NCBI GenBank assembly: GCA_009760855.2
Contig: WPIO01000171.1
Span: 124,001-188,000 of the forward strand
DNA length: 64,000 nucleotides
Direction: 5' to 3'
DNA from: Cristatella mucedo
Taxonomy: Eukaryota > Bryozoa > Phylactolaemata > Cristatellidae
A program made the translations under genes and the position numbers. Under the pieces are notes generated by a model that did no database searches, had not been told where the DNA came from, and saw only the letters and a program-made list of their open reading frames with translations. Position 1 is the stretch's first letter, and the number at the start of each line of letters is the position of its first letter. This document shows, piece by piece, positions 9,271 through 22,084 of this stretch.

Positions 9271-11994
9271 CATCGATGCAGCAGCACCTGCTGCAAGTAT
9301 GCATTGCACAGTACGATCTCACGACACAAGCTGCAGGCTGGCCAGCAGTGGCTGACTTAAACTCACATGTATTCCCAAGTCACTTGATCGAGTAGCAATC
9401 AAGTGAGCCAGCCATTGGATGGAGTGACTGCTGCTCAAACTGATTGGGCAAACGATTGAGGTTTGATTCACCCATCATTAGAAAAGGAAGGCAAGTGTAT
9501 CAGGGCTGCCAATGACTAGTCCCACCTTCAGCACTGAGGCTCTGGAGGCCGTGGCAAAGCAAATGGAGCCCAGAACCTAAGTATTGGCCTTGCTCGAGCA
9601 GGAGCAGCTGCAGGATAGGGACAGTTTCAGCATTGGAAGGCATCCCAGCATGTCGTTCGGCTCGGCGGCCGGATGGCATGCACCTGCGCTTACCCCTCCC
9701 GATGAAAGGCCAATCTTCACGACCAGCCGATTTATTCTAGGGACAGCACAGACACGGTGAATCTGCCGATCTCTCTATTCCTTCACTGGCTCAATTCCTT
9801 CACTGTCTGATTGGCCACACCTGCACAGCACCTCATTCGTGATGGGCACCTTGTCATAGCAGCTTGGGTCTGCTTGCTTCGTTAAAAGGTGAGTAGTTCG
9901 GAAATTCGTAGTTCATCATGGAACGCATAGTTCAGTCATTGGTTACTGTGGTTTTACTACCAAGCAACCAATTCTCGGAAGTGCACCCTACTGGCCACTG
10001 CAGAGCAGATGTTTGTGTGTAGTCCGGTCAAACAGAAGCTGCAAGATAGAAACAGTCAGACATTGTGGGAAAGGACCACTCATTAGTCTCGAACTGAGCA
10101 GCAGCAGCAGCACACAGTTCCAGATGCTTCTCGAGGTCTTTAAACGCACTACTGATCAAGCTTCTTCCTGCTGCGATTGACTAGTGACTGATAATGTGAG
10201 CCTCGTGGGGGAGACTATTCAGATCCACTCTGTGGTCCCCACAGTGGCTGCAGCTGAGTGGGAGGTGGGAGGAGGTAGTAACCACAAGAAGTCAAGACAC
10301 AGAGCTTCCACCCACCGAAAAGTCACGGGTCTGAGCAGCAGCATGTTGGGTAAGGTGGCCGAACCAGCCGAAGGCTCACAAAACAAGCCACAACTTCGGC
10401 CGGCTTAAGTAGCCATTCACACGACTGCTTTAGGGGTTAGGGGGACAAAGCTTCAGCACTCCAGCCCCCCTGGCAGACAGACTGGCTCACAAAGTTTTGC
10501 TCACACTCGAAACTGCAAGAGTAAGAATATAATGGCATACCATGCAAGCGATCAAAGCATGCTCAAAACCGCTCAACGTTCCATCCACTCAACTCAGCAC
10601 TGCACTTACTTCTGTAATATCCACACTTCTGCTCAACAATTGTAAGGTTTAGGCTCAAAATGAGAGATGAGCAGTTTCTCTATCACTCTCTCGCATATAC
10701 ATGTTACTCTTTACTTTGCTCCTTCCCTGCCATGCATGTTGCCACGTCGCCATGGCGATAACCCATCAAGCTCCCCGAAAAATGAAACACATCAACCTCA
10801 CGGCAGCTAGTCTCTCTTTCTCTCTTCCTGTCACTGTTACACCAGGAAGTGGTATCTCTCGGCAGCTCCACTTTCTCGGCTGTCATCTTCCATATCAGAC
10901 GCTAGTACCTTGGTAAACTAATCGTTGAGTGATCGACAGGCAAACAGCATCTGAGCTGAGGCACCAGAGGCTGATGTTACAGCAGCAGCTGGCTGCTGCT
11001 GCTGGTCCAAGAAGGCTATGCTAGAGACAGCACGTGTCCACAGAGCAGCTCTCCTGCATGCAAATGAACATTCTAATGCAACTGCTTGGTAATTAAGGCA
11101 GGTTGATCAATCCGAGCAGTGGGTAGACCGAGCCACCAGCAGATCTAGCTGAGCTCAGCCCTAGAGCTGGCAGGCGGCCATGCCAGCAGCCAGCCAGCCT
11201 CTGGGAGGGGGTGAGGTGGAGGGGAGGAGGCACAGGTAGACCCCTCGGGGGGGGGGTTGTGGCTCAGTAGATGATGGCAGGGCTGCCTAGGCTGCATGGA
11301 ATGACGTCAGCAACCTGAAAATAGAGCAGCCGAGAGCAGCAGCCTTTGGAAAACTGGAGAACGGATGAGTTCAGCGATCCAGAGTTCTACACTGTAAACC
11401 GAAAAACAAAAACGAACTGCTGCTGCAGCCCAACACCCGACTGTAGCTGACAGCTGTCAGTCACACGAGTAAACAAGTCGGGCAGCTTAATTAATTGAGG
11501 GTACCCCACAACGACCGACAGGTGCCTGCAGGCCGAAGGCAGCAGCAGCAGCCTCCGGTTGGCATCTGCAGCCTACATCCAGTTGGCATCTGGCCACTGC
11601 TACTGGCCTCACCGGAACCGTCAAGGCTTGGGACTCATCTTTTTTGTCTACATCCGGGGTAAGGTCATGCCTGCCATCATTCCCGGTCTGATCGTACAAA
11701 TCGGCTTGCAACACGTCACCCTCAAGAGCAAGAGGAAGGGTGACCGAAAAGCCAAGACCTCCACCCTCTAGCTTGGTTCGACCTGCTTGCAGTCGGCCTC
11801 GCACGGGGGTCTCTTCCGAATCGAGCTTCTCGCAGCAAGCCAAGCACACGCAGCTTCAGGCTGCCTTCCGTCCTGTTGCCTGCCGGCATCCTACTAGCTC
11901 CACCCCTGGCAAGCAGTCAAAGCATGTGCTGCCAGCATTGCTGACGGCTTAGCTCCGGTTCTACGAACTGCACAGGATCTCAGAGCAGCTGGCT

Positions 11995-11997
<3 letters not shown>

Positions 11998-12047
<50 letters not shown>
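11998..12047. repeat. (CT)n microsatellite
   Basis: Uninterrupted CT dinucleotides, about 25 units. Confidence 0.95.
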
Positions 12048-12052
<5 letters not shown>

Positions 12053-12397
12053 CCCTCTTTCTCTCTCGTGCTCTCTTTGTGCTGGATGCTACAACTGCAG
12101 CGTGACCCGGCAAGCTTCAGCACTGCCCTTCGGTCGCGCCTCGTCGATGGCTGATCGATTTAAACCTCACGGCGACTGCACTGTTACTTGTTACTGTCAC
12201 TGTGTTACCGAGCTGAGATTCAAGAGTGATGGATGACGCCTGGATTCAAGGTGATGCAGTGATGCCCTTTTGGTCGCTTGCTCGTGACTCTCCCTCCCAT
12301 CGGCCGTGGCCAAGCAGCAAAGTCATTCTCAGCTACATCGGCCTTCCATTCCTCTAAAAGTCTTGGCAACCTGCATCACAGCCGGAAGCAAGACACG

Positions 12398-13932
12398 TAA
12401 TGTAATGTAATGTAATGTATCTCCGTCAGTAACTCCACAAAGTCATAAAGACCATGTGGGTGTTACGCAGGAGAGTTTTGTATAGCGCACTCACAGCCTA
12501 AGCGGCTTTCGGTACACATTCGGTAGCCAACAGACTTCGTCTCACGCAACAAAGAGAAAGTGGGAAGCATAGCAGAGTTAGGAGAGCAGTTGAGGTAGTG
12601 AGTAGCATAGAAGTAGCAGTTCAGGACCGCTGAAAAAGATGTGCCATAGTCGGCAGTTGGAGAGTAGATGTCGTTTCGTAAGAATTGTGGAAGCAAGTTC
12701 CACAGTCTAGGACCTGCAGAGCTAAAGCTTCTATCGCCAACTGTCTTTAAGCGGAGGAATGGGACAGCTAATTTATTGTCCACACAGGACCTGAGGGCGC
12801 GAACAGGCTGAAACTGATGTAGCAGTTCAGCTAGATACGAAGGAGCCAAGCCGTGGCGGGCCTTGTGGGTCAGCGTAAGAACTTTGCTCTGTATCCTTTG
12901 CTCAACCGGCAACCATCCTAGCTCTTTCAGCAAAGGCGACACGGCTCGGGATCGGATGCGATGGCTAGCTGTACAAGTAGTCTTCTGAATGAAGCTTTTG
13001 AAATTGAGGCAGCTGTCGAACAGGACACCTAGATTACGAGCATGTGGTGAAGGTCGCACAATAGCATCACCTATTAGAACAGCAAAGCCTTTTAATCCAG
13101 CCACATGCTTAGGGTGTCCTATGAGAAGCAGTTCGGTTTTATCGTCATTTAATTTCAGGAAGTTTTCCGACATCCAGGATCGAATATCGGCAAGGCAAGC
13201 ATTCAGTTTCCCAGTTGCTGCAGCAGATTCCGACGGTTTAAATGACAAATACAACTGAGTATCGTCAGCATAGAAGTGATATCCTATTCCATGGGCCTTA
13301 ATCACTTTTCCCAGAGGTTGCGTATAAATGGAGAACAGCAACGGACCAAGTACGGACCCTTGAGGGACTCCACAGGTGACCCTTCTCATGTCTGAGACCT
13401 GACCCCCACACGACACGGATTGAACACGATCAGACAAGAAGGATTTAAACCACGCCAGTGCTTCGTCTGCCAGACCGATCGTTGTTCTCAATCGTTCGAG
13501 CAGAACTTCGTGATCAATTGTGTCGAAGGCAGCAGACAGATCTAGCAGAGCTAGGGCAGTGACATTCCTGTCGTCGTTGCCACGTAGAATGTCATTGTTA
13601 ACACGGAGGAGAGCAGTTTCAGTAGAGTGCTGCCTCTTGAAACCTGATTGAAATGTTCCTGACATTCCATTATTTTCAATATGTTCAACTAGCTGCTTAG
13701 CAACAATTTTTTCAAGAATCTTTGATAAGAACGGAAGCAGGGAAACTGGACGATAGTTTGCTAGGACCTCTGTGTCTAATCCGGGCTTTTTAAGAATAGG
13801 TCTAAAGATTGCCGATTTGAAGGACTTGGGGACGATCCCTATTCCCAAAGAAGCATTAAAAATCTTGGTTATGGCAGGGCTAAGTTGGTCATGCAGGACC
13901 GAAAAAAAGAAACTAGCCTGTGAATAGCCAGC
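12398..13932 (-). mobile_element. LINE-A, CR1/L2-type, 5'-truncated with open RT frame
   Basis: Best retrotransposon copy in the window. The single open frame (stop at 12463) carries the reverse-transcriptase motifs in order, numbered from the first in-frame Met: [17 protein letters not shown] (31), [15 protein letters not shown] (66), [14 protein letters not shown] with the catalytic Asp (101), [16 protein letters not shown] (160), YADDTQLYL with the catalytic DD (193), then [12 protein letters not shown] and the thumb/C-terminal region ending near GPRLWNLLP. The Gln-Gly and YHFYADD signatures fit the CR1/L2/jockey group. The open frame continues upstream of that Met to about 13930, where similarity stops. 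No endonuclease domain is present, so the copy is 5'-truncated and cannot be complete. The 3' UTR is only about 65 nt and ends in TAATG-like repeats at 12398-12418. Confidence 0.93.
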
Positions 13933-14429
13933 TTAAAAGTGGCATCCCTTACTCATTGGCCCATTTCCCTACTCATTAGCCCATTACCAACCATTGGCCT
14001 ATTCCCTACCGCGGGGCCATTCCCTACTCATTGGCTTAATCCTGGCTTTGCCCAATGGGCCTGTTGCTCACATATTAAGCAGACCGACTTCAGGTATGCC
14101 TGTAATGAAACAGCAGCCGTCTTTTCAAGCCATATTCCTGGTGCTCCTTCTCTGCTTGGACTGCACCCTGGGACTCTCGGAGATCCTCCGGGAGGGGGAT
14201 GTCGAGTTCCTAACTGCACATCTCACTAGATGATCACATCAAATCCAGTCACCATGTCTATTTTCAGCTACTAAATATGGCAAAAAATCGGCCCACTATG
14301 ATAAGGGTATCGCAGCCGAGTGAGTGAAAACTATTTGTGACGACTCGCTTGATCTTTGTAGATATTTCCATTTGAATTTCCCTACCAGGGCAATAAGATG
14401 ATTGCAGAGTATGCGTAAAGTCAGCAGTA

Positions 14430-14960
14430 TGGCTTGCATGTCGCCTGAATGTAGCAGCTAAAGCACCAAATCACATCTCTGACGTATACTGGCTCCCCAT
14501 TACGCAGTGCATCGACTTCAATACGCTGGCACTTCCTTTTAGGTACCTCAATTCACTTCATCTGGCCTGCTACTGGAAACTGATCACCTGACTCGGCTTA
14601 TTTAGCTGCACCTCTAACCAATCGCGCATCCTTCGGAGACTGTGCCTTCATTTCTAACGCACTTGAAGCCTGAAGCTCTCCACAAACTAGCCTCAATACA
14701 TCAGCAAACGTGACGGTACCGACGGCAATAAATCCAACCCATAAATGTTCCTTGCAGTGGTTCGTCCTTGCCTACGTCTACGATCGTGCATGCCTTTGTC
14801 ACTCATCAGTCAATATTCTTCGTTACAATCTATGAGAAGTGCCAAGAAAGATATTTAGTCATATTAGGATGCTCCACAAAGGCTTTACCATTACTACTAT
14901 TATCATTAGTATTCTACTCTAGAATAGTTCTGCAGATAAAAACGTACGATGCCAACAGTC
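14430..14960 (+). mobile_element. LINE-B fragment, C-terminal RT region and tail
   Basis: CATCTCTGACGTATACTGGC followed by CCCATTACGCAGTGCATCGA corresponds to the DLHWLPVKQRIDFEVL region of the LINE-B frame at 53.5-53.9 kb. A degenerate 3' tail (agtgccaagaaagatattta) follows near 14838. It is decayed, with no long open frame. Confidence 0.6.
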
Positions 14961-15009
14961 TTTAAACAAAACAATCAGACCTCTAATTATTGTCGATAGA
15001 GAACATTAG

Positions 15010-15830
15010 GGCACGAGGAGGAGGCTGGAGCTAGTAAAGAAGCCAACCTAGGTAAGAAGAAAGGGGCCAAGCCATTGCCAGCCAGAATGGGTCAGACATC
15101 TTGCTCTGTATCTTTTTATCAAGTGGGAGCCATAGCAGATCCTGCAGCAAGGTGACGAATGATTGAATTTCTTGGCTTTTGGTACCAATCTAAGAGCCAC
15201 ATTCCTCAACAGCTGCACAGCCAGAGTTGCTTTTTTCGATAGCTAAGTCAATACTGAGTTACAGTAGTCTGGTCACGAGAGAACCAACAAGCCGGTAAGA
15301 TATTTAGCCTGGCATTGCACTAAGTAGTCCTTAACATCCAGAACAAGAAGCCAAGATGATGATCAGCTGTGGTGGTGGTGGTCTCCTAAATGAAACTGCT
15401 GAACATCAAGCAGTTGTCAAAGAGGATACCTAAATTATAGGTAGCCAGTGATGGTCACATCAGTCAATCATTGTCCAATTAGGAGTTAAAAGTTAAACAT
15501 TCAAAAGTTAGTGGATTTAACTGCATCTTGCAGTGGGCAATATAAGATTGCCCATTGCAGGAGTCAAACCCACGACCTGGGTTGTGAAGAATGAGTACCA
15601 TACCCAGCTTTAAGTTAAAAATTTATATGAGAGCGAGTTCAGTTAATCATTGAGGTTGACAAAATTGGCCGACATTCATGACCGAATGTCTACCAGGCAT
15701 GCGTTCAGTTTAGTAATATCTGCTGCTGATCCTGGAGGCATGAATGGCAATTGCAGCTGGATGTTGCCGGCATTGAAGTGATAGCCGATGCAGTGGGCCT
15801 GAATTACACATAGCTAGCTCCGGAGAGGCC
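15010..15830 (-). mobile_element. LINE-A fragment interrupted by a SINE-2 piece
   Basis: 15040-15480 and 15630-15830 match the LINE-A reverse-transcriptase/C-terminal part in minus orientation (for example GGGGCCAAGCCATTGCCAGC, and GAAGTGATAGCCGATGCAGT compared with GAAGTGATATCCTATTCCAT). In between, at about 15520-15625, lies SINE-2-like sequence with 'cagtgggcaat', a B-box-like 'gagtcaaaccc' and 'cgacctgggt'. This looks like insertion of a SINE into an older LINE. Confidence 0.65.
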
Positions 15831-15981
15831 AAATAAATGACAAAATTGGGATGGACCGAGAGGAGAGATGCACACAGAACACAATCAGAATCGGAATACG
15901 TGCTCATGAGTTTCTTCATCGAATTATCTTCTCATTCATCACAGGGTCGCTGTCTCTCTCATCCGTCCATCTGTCTGTCTG

Positions 15982-16083
<102 letters not shown>

Positions 16084-16149
16084 TCTTTCTGTCCATCTGT
16101 CTGTCTCTCCCTCTTCATCTCTTAGTTTCTTATCCTTATCTGTGAGTCC

Positions 16150-17140
16150 ATTTGACACCAGTCGGGAGTGAGTTCCAGGCTTTGGGAGCATACCAACTAA
16201 AGGCATGGTCTCCAAAGGATTAGAGGTTTGTATGAGGTATAGGTAAACAATTAGATTCCGAGAAGCTAGGGGTACTATGATAGGTAGGCCGGAGCCAAAG
16301 AATGAAGGGACCTAAAGGTGAATGACAAAACCTTGAAGTCGATGCTTTGCTTGACTGGGAGCCAGTGCAGGTCAGCAAGAAGTGGTTTGTAGATGTGGTG
16401 GCAAGTGTGCACTCACTCCTCTGTGTGTAAGCTCTGCACAATTTCTATAAAAGCTGCTGCTGCTGCTTTGAGCAGGCCCAGAGGGTTACTAGTGGCACGA
16501 AAGTCACGTGACGGTAGTTAAAGATGTGACCTAGAGCGCTGCATTTCTGTGTCAGCGATGCCCAGACGATGATGAACAGTATCAAATTCGGTGATGAACA
16601 GTATCAAATGCTGCCGAAAGATCCAGCAAAACAAGCAGACAGATTCTGGCTATGCATGCATTCCTGAGAAGGTCGTCATAAGCTCGAAGAAGTACATGAT
16701 GGGAACTCACATGCTGGGTTTGAAGTTTTCTAATAGGAGTTTTGCTGGTCTGCCACTGACTACTCAGTGTCTCCAGCATCTTTGATGGGAGCAGCAGTTC
16801 GGAGAAGAGCGGGGGGGGGGGCCGGGAGGGAGAGCTGCTCAAGTTCCCTGACCCTGAATAAGTGGCCTGACAGCAGCTTCTTCGAAGGCTGGTGGGACAA
16901 GACTGAAGCTCAGGACACGTTTATTATGCTGGCCACAGCACTGAGAGCAGTGCTCTTGGGGAGTTGGGCTCAGACTGTTTGAAAAGGACACCAGAGCAAC
17001 AGCAGCATCATCGGCTTCAACAGACTGCATCAGAGGTTCTGTTAGGAGTGGCCAGAAATGCCATGGCAAGATGATGGTGGAGTCAGCTAGTGTCAAAAGA
17101 TCCTTCGGCGGCAGCTTAAAAATCGGTTGGAACACTTTTT
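16150..17140 (-). mobile_element. LINE-B, decayed, several pieces
   Basis: 16150-16440 matches the LINE-B 3' coding end (GAGTTCCAGGCTTTGGGAGC and GGTCTCCAAAGGATTAGAGG on the + strand). 16560-16850 translates on the minus strand with [17 protein letters not shown], the motif-A Asp block of reverse transcriptase. 16850-17140 contains AAVRPLI, matching the start of the RT domain. The frame is broken and only pieces of the enzyme remain. Confidence 0.75.
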
Positions 17141-17764
17141 ACTGATCCCCTACCACCAGTGGTGGCTACCCCAGCACCAGGGTCAAGCTCGACAAGGCAG
17201 TGCTAGGCATGGGCTTAAATCATGTCACCAACCCAAGGACACCCTGAACACAATGCACAAGGGACTGGCCTGTGATTACTGGCCTCTGATTCAGTCATTA
17301 TCGAGGCAGCTGGCTGCAGCTATCACCAGCTGCTTGGGTAGGGCAGCCGGACACTGCAGAGGAGGTAGAGGCAGACTAGAAGGAGGAGGAGCAGCAGCAG
17401 CAGCAGATGTGCGACTCGGCCTAGCAACTGTGGCAGGTGAAGCAGTAAAGGCCGATCAGATTTGAGAAACCTGAAAAAGTAAAAAAAACAAAAACCGAGC
17501 TGACACAGAGCAGCTGCAGTCACACGATTTTCTAGCTGGTGAACTGGCTGAGGTGTGGCTCCCACACCTACTTCATATTCGGACGAATAACAAAAATAAT
17601 AATAAGACCCCACTCGGTTATCACCCTAAGAGGAACTAAATATCTTTCTAGGCACTTTATTTGGGCTGGAAATACAAGCTAACCTTATAATAAAATAATA
17701 AAATATAATAAAATATAATAAAAATAAATAAATAAAATATAATAAAAAGACAGTGTGGTCGAAG

Positions 17765-17915
17765 CTTGCCGAGCTGGTTTGGTCTAGCGGTTAAGGTGCT
17801 CGCCCCGACAAGGTCTGACTGAGGTCGTGGGCTCGAGCCCCGAGGCATATGTGAAGCATCTGAATACAGATTAAGTTCTCTTGGGGCGCTATATAAATGA
17901 ATTATACTATTATAT
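17765..17915 (+). mobile_element. SINE-1, tRNA-derived, good copy
   Basis: The head is tRNA-like: an A-box-like TGGTCTAGCGGTTAAGG, then a B-box-like GGTCGTGGGCTCGAGCCCC about 45 nt later, as in RNA polymerase III promoters. The 3' part reads TTAAGTTCTCTTGGGGCGCT followed by ATATAAATGAATTATACTAT, resembling the LINE-B 3' tail. The gap between the boxes contains an extra segment relative to a real tRNA, and no acceptor stem pairs, so it is a SINE rather than a tRNA gene. Confidence 0.8.
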
Positions 17916-18219
17916 AAAGCAAACAGCTTTTTGCTCAGAACTGTCATTCAGCTCTGTGAGTAATTGCTGCCACCATGATTTTGGACTGAGCCACGGGTCC
18001 AGGCCCAACACCGAGCGACAGAAGCAGGGCAGCGTGCCCTGCTGCTGCTCCATCTTCAGCAGACAAACGATGGAGGCAATAAGAAAGCCAAGCAGAGCTA
18101 CAGTTGAGGGGGAGGAGAAGGGGAGTGCTAGGCAACAATAGTGGATAGTTAAGACTCGGTCTCAGTGTCCGGCTAAATCTCACTCTCAGCCTCTCTGCCG
18201 CTCACTCTCTCGATCTCAT

Positions 18220-18278
18220 TCTCTGTCTCTCTCTCTCTCTCTCTCCACGCACGCACACACGCACACACATGCTCGCAT

Positions 18279-18356
<78 letters not shown>

Positions 18357-18515
18357 CCACTGTCTCTCTCTGCCCCGCCTCCTCTCTCTGTCTCTCCCTC
18401 CACCTCTTTCTGCTGCTGTCTCTGTCTCTCTGTCTCTCTCTCTCTCTCTCTCTGTCTCTCTCCCTCTCTCTCTCTCTCTCCCTCTCTCTCTCTTCCCTCT
18501 CTCTCATTCTTTGGA
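18220..18515. repeat. Compound microsatellite (CT)n-(AC)n-(CT)n
   Basis: Short CT run, then about 40 AC units (18278-18355), then interrupted CT/TGTCTC units to about 18508. Frames of pure CV, TH or ER repeats here are not genes. Confidence 0.95.
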
Positions 18516-21270
18516 GGGATGCCAAGTAACTGGTACACAAAATGATTAGTGAAACGCAAGAAAACCAGGTGAGCGTGGATCAGGATTATGATACCGCGTC
18601 AACCGGGAACGTGCAATCGAAGCAGTAGAGTACATAAGTATATTAGTAGCAGCCATCGCATTTCTTCTGCAGCTTTTCTTCAATAAAGCCAAAATCCCCC
18701 AAGCTGCTCTCTGTGGCTGTAAACACGTGCACTTCGGTTTTACATTACGATAAAGAGCAGGTTGCAGCCTGGCACATAATCAGCAACTGCACAGCTTAAC
18801 AGTTACTTACCACATGCCTGACACATAATTCAGAGCTGCATTAGCTACCAAGAAAGGCAAGTCACTTTGAAGACCTGTCCTGGATGCTGCCACTACAGCT
18901 AAACGCCCCAGACACTCGTGGATCTAGAGTCAATAACATTGACTGAGCGACGGACACTGCAGTCAGCAGCTGCTTCAATTCAGCAAGCAGTCTGCAGCTC
19001 ATGCAAGCACCTGGAACAACCACCGGACATCGGACCCCTCACAGTCAGACGAAGCATGGCTTGCGGGCCACGGCACCAGGAAGTGCTCATTTGATTGGGG
19101 ATTTACCTTCACAGATTCCTTGCAACTTCAAGCGGCTTTTGGCTATAAGGTTGTCGAATAAGGAAGCATCTATTGTTGACCTACTAGCTTGTTCTGCTAG
19201 CAAATTAAAACTATGCACAGTTAGTTTCAAGCCATGACTCCAGTAAATAGACGAAACATGTTAAAAGGCAGCTCAATGCAGAGCAAGTATACATATTTAG
19301 TTTCCTAATAAAAGACCTGCCTGTCTCGCCTTGTAAGAGCCTAAAAAAGCAGCACTATTTAGCTGCTTCTTATGACTGACACAATTGGCTGTATCTGACT
19401 TTCATCTAAAGCAAGCAAGATCCTGGGCCTATCGGCCACCTTTTTCTAGGGATCATCCTATAGGTACATGTAAACATATACACAACTATATTTACATACA
19501 CACTCGATCACATAAGTATCGGCAAGGCTGCCTAAAATGGCTGCACGACCCAAAACGTGCCTATTCTGACATAAAAAACAAGCGCTATTGCAACCTGCTA
19601 TAATCATGAGCAGCATATAAAATAAGCATATGCAATGTGTAGGCAAAGTCTTGGTGCAAGTATATACATTTTTACAGCTAAAATATAGCTACAAGCACCC
19701 CCCAATAACCTGTCTGAGTTGCTCCGGCATGGAGCAAACTAAGCATTCGAAAACTAGCTACTATCGATTTTATTAAAGTTGTGCAAACTGCAAACAAGTG
19801 ATTCTTCAGACAAGTGATAGGACCACGTGAGAGTCTCTCTCTAGAGGCTTCAGCTCAGAGAGCTCACGGATTAAAGTGGGAGTCAGGCTTTGAGAAGACC
19901 CCTTTAGCTTAGTGACCCTAAACTAAATTCCAAAGCAAAGCAGAAAAACTATCGAACCAACCGCATGATTAAGCTCATTGTGCAGTATGAAAAGGAAATT
20001 CTTGTTTCTGGTATTCTCGTGGTCAGGATTTGGCATCGCTGATGGCCAGCTGCTCTTTGAAGGTTCGTCTTGCCGAATCTTAGCTAGAGGTAACAATGAC
20101 GTGTCCTGAATGGCAGCTACTGTTCTGCGTCGGCTGGGCTGCAGGGAGGGGGAGGGGGTAGAAGGGTATACAATATGTATCTATATCTGTAGCTTAACTG
20201 CCAAAGCAGCCGCCATACAAGAGCCGAACTCCTGCTGCTGGAGCATATGCTCGTGCCATCCCGACTTCCCTACCCTCACCCCATTCCCCCCCCCCGACCA
20301 AGGGCACCAAGTAGAACAGAACAGAGAGGGTTAAGGAGCAGGAAGACGAAGGAGAGAATCGCAGCCTGCATGTATTCACCAAGGCCTCGGGCATGTGGGT
20401 GGGGGATGGCATCGTAAATTGGCTTGCCTCCTCAGTGGAAGAGCCGCCCGATGTCCGGGACGCTTCGAAGCAGGATGCATTCGAACAGCAGGACGAGAGA
20501 CTGAACAAGTGCAAGGGCAGAGGTTACGAGCAACGCTTGCCAGGCACCTGATCTGTCTGATCCTGATCTTAGATAGCAGCAATAAGTGGATAGTCACAAC
20601 GGCTGGCATTTTTCCTGCATGCAAGCAGATCGCACTGCACCTAGACCTGCACCCGGGACGCCATGCCTCATTTCGCCGAGCATATAAAGCATGCATTCAG
20701 AAATGTAAAGACCAGCATTCAGCACAAAGGTGCTGCTAATGCGAATTCGAAGGAGCAATCAACAATAACAGCTTTCTTTGGCTTAACGCCAGCTCACTAG
20801 CAGCAATTACATGTTGACCCTAGTAAATGGCTGACCTTCGATTAGGCCTGCATAATCTTTCGTGGTGTGTGGGTGCATGAGCATTTGCTCAGTGCACACG
20901 AGCATGCCTACTCGCAAGCATGCTGCTTGGACCGCTACAGCTGCTGGTGCACGATTCTCTGGCTCATTTGCTAGTGAGCGCTGGCAACATCATGGTCAGC
21001 TGCAGGCAGACCTTGGCCCTGGGTGCCTGCAGCATCCGATAAAGCCACGTGCCACAGCAGCCTGCCGGATTCGACAGATCCAAACTATTCGGCATAACAG
21101 GTGGGGTGAGCGGAGAAATTCAACCCCCCCACACATCATCCCTGACTTGGCAATATTTCAAAGAAGCTATAGAACCGATCTGCTCCTGCAGCATGCTATC
21201 AGTCAGCGGGGACTGATCGTTATTTGCTCGTGCTCACTGCACTCATGTTCATGCTATCGCATTTCGACTT
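18516..21270. other. Intergenic, no recognised gene apart from one open frame
   Basis: No known family and no LINE or SINE of good quality. It holds a C-run near 20287 and the unassigned open frame listed at 20315-20551. Confidence 0.5.
20315..20551 (+). CDS. Unassigned open frame, possible orphan exon
   Basis: A 78-codon frame open between two stops, without a convincing start Met. It encodes a charged, hydrophilic sequence including SLHVFTKASGMWVGDGIVNW and VEEPPDVRDASKQDAFEQQD. The amino-acid mix (many D, E, K, Q; few repeats) looks more like real protein than most shadow frames here. Acceptor-like CTTGCCTCCTCAG ends at 20435 and a weak donor-like GCAGAG|GTTACG follows at 20521. I do not recognise the family. 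The opposite strand is also open over much of this stretch, so chance is a serious alternative. Confidence 0.22.
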   Translation, partial: NRTERVKEQEDEGENRSLHVFTKASGMWVGDGIVNWLASSVEEPPDVRDASKQDAFEQQDERLNKCKGRGYEQRLPGT

Positions 21271-21279
21271 ACAGGGAGA

Positions 21280-21400
21280 TATGCTTCCTTTCCAACTTAT
21301 ACGAAGTGCCTAGAAAGAGACCTATTTCTATTAAAGTGCTAAACGAATGCATTACAATCGTTATTCGTACTACTATTGTTATTATTTTCGTGGAGTAGCA
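21280..21400 (+). mobile_element. LINE-B 3' tail
   Basis: ACGAAGTGCCTAGAAAGAGA followed by cctatttctattaaagtgct and an AT-rich (TTA)-like end. Short 5'-truncated copy. Confidence 0.7.
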
Positions 21401-22084
21401 AAGTGAGAGCAGCAGCAGCAGCTTGTGACCCCCTGTATAAGCAGCAACCAGAAGCTGCAGCAAAAGCAGCATCTGAAGGCAGCAATAGTTGAATACAAAT
21501 GGCTTCGATCAGAGGCCAAGTAAAGAGGCACGGTAAAAAAAGACATACAGAGAAAGACACCGATAGGCAGATAGAGACAGAGGCAGACATGGTGGCATGC
21601 AAAAAGCAGGCCGTGAGCTCACAATATCCCAGCACACGACGGCATCCAAATCCCTGCATGCTGGCCTAGGCATCGGCGATCGCCGGGGCGATTATGCAGC
21701 TAAGCAGCATTGTGCCGACAAGATACCATCTGCAGAACAGTCGAGTTGGGCATTTGGCATGCTTCCAAATCGTTTAGCAAATGCAAAGCGACATATTATA
21801 GGCAGACACCTGGTGGTGATTCTTAGTAATGAGACTATCCCCAAGAGGTGGTGCTGACTAGAATAATGTGGAATCCGACATGCCTCAGGATGATGCTGCC
21901 CTGGAGCCAAGGCAGGGCCGAGGGCTGGTCAGTTCAGGGAGCCAAGGCTCCTGGCAGTTTGTACAAGGAGTAGGACTTGAAATTAGCATGGAAACAGTGG
22001 TAGCAATCGGAAGCACTAGTGCAGTGACCGTTAGCTTTTGGCCTTCGATTATAATCATAATGTAAGACAACCAATGCTATTGCA

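Larger units (their letters stand above)
7850..12397. other. Intergenic DNA after ZMIZ
   Basis: No gene recognised. It contains LINE fragments near 8030-8330 and 9165-9270, an imperfect CAG/CTG patch near 10980, a poly-G run near 11249, and a (CT)n microsatellite at about 11998-12047. Open frames here show no family signature. Confidence 0.6.

Noticed and set aside
12398-13932. LTR retroelement as source of the reverse transcriptase
   Set aside because: The motif set ([17 protein letters not shown]) and the short microsatellite-like 3' tail are of the non-LTR CR1/L2 type; no LTRs, protease or integrase were seen anywhere in the window.
17765-17850. tRNA gene
   Set aside because: A and B boxes are present, but spacing is wrong, no acceptor stem pairs, and the unit recurs with a LINE-like tail, so it is a SINE.
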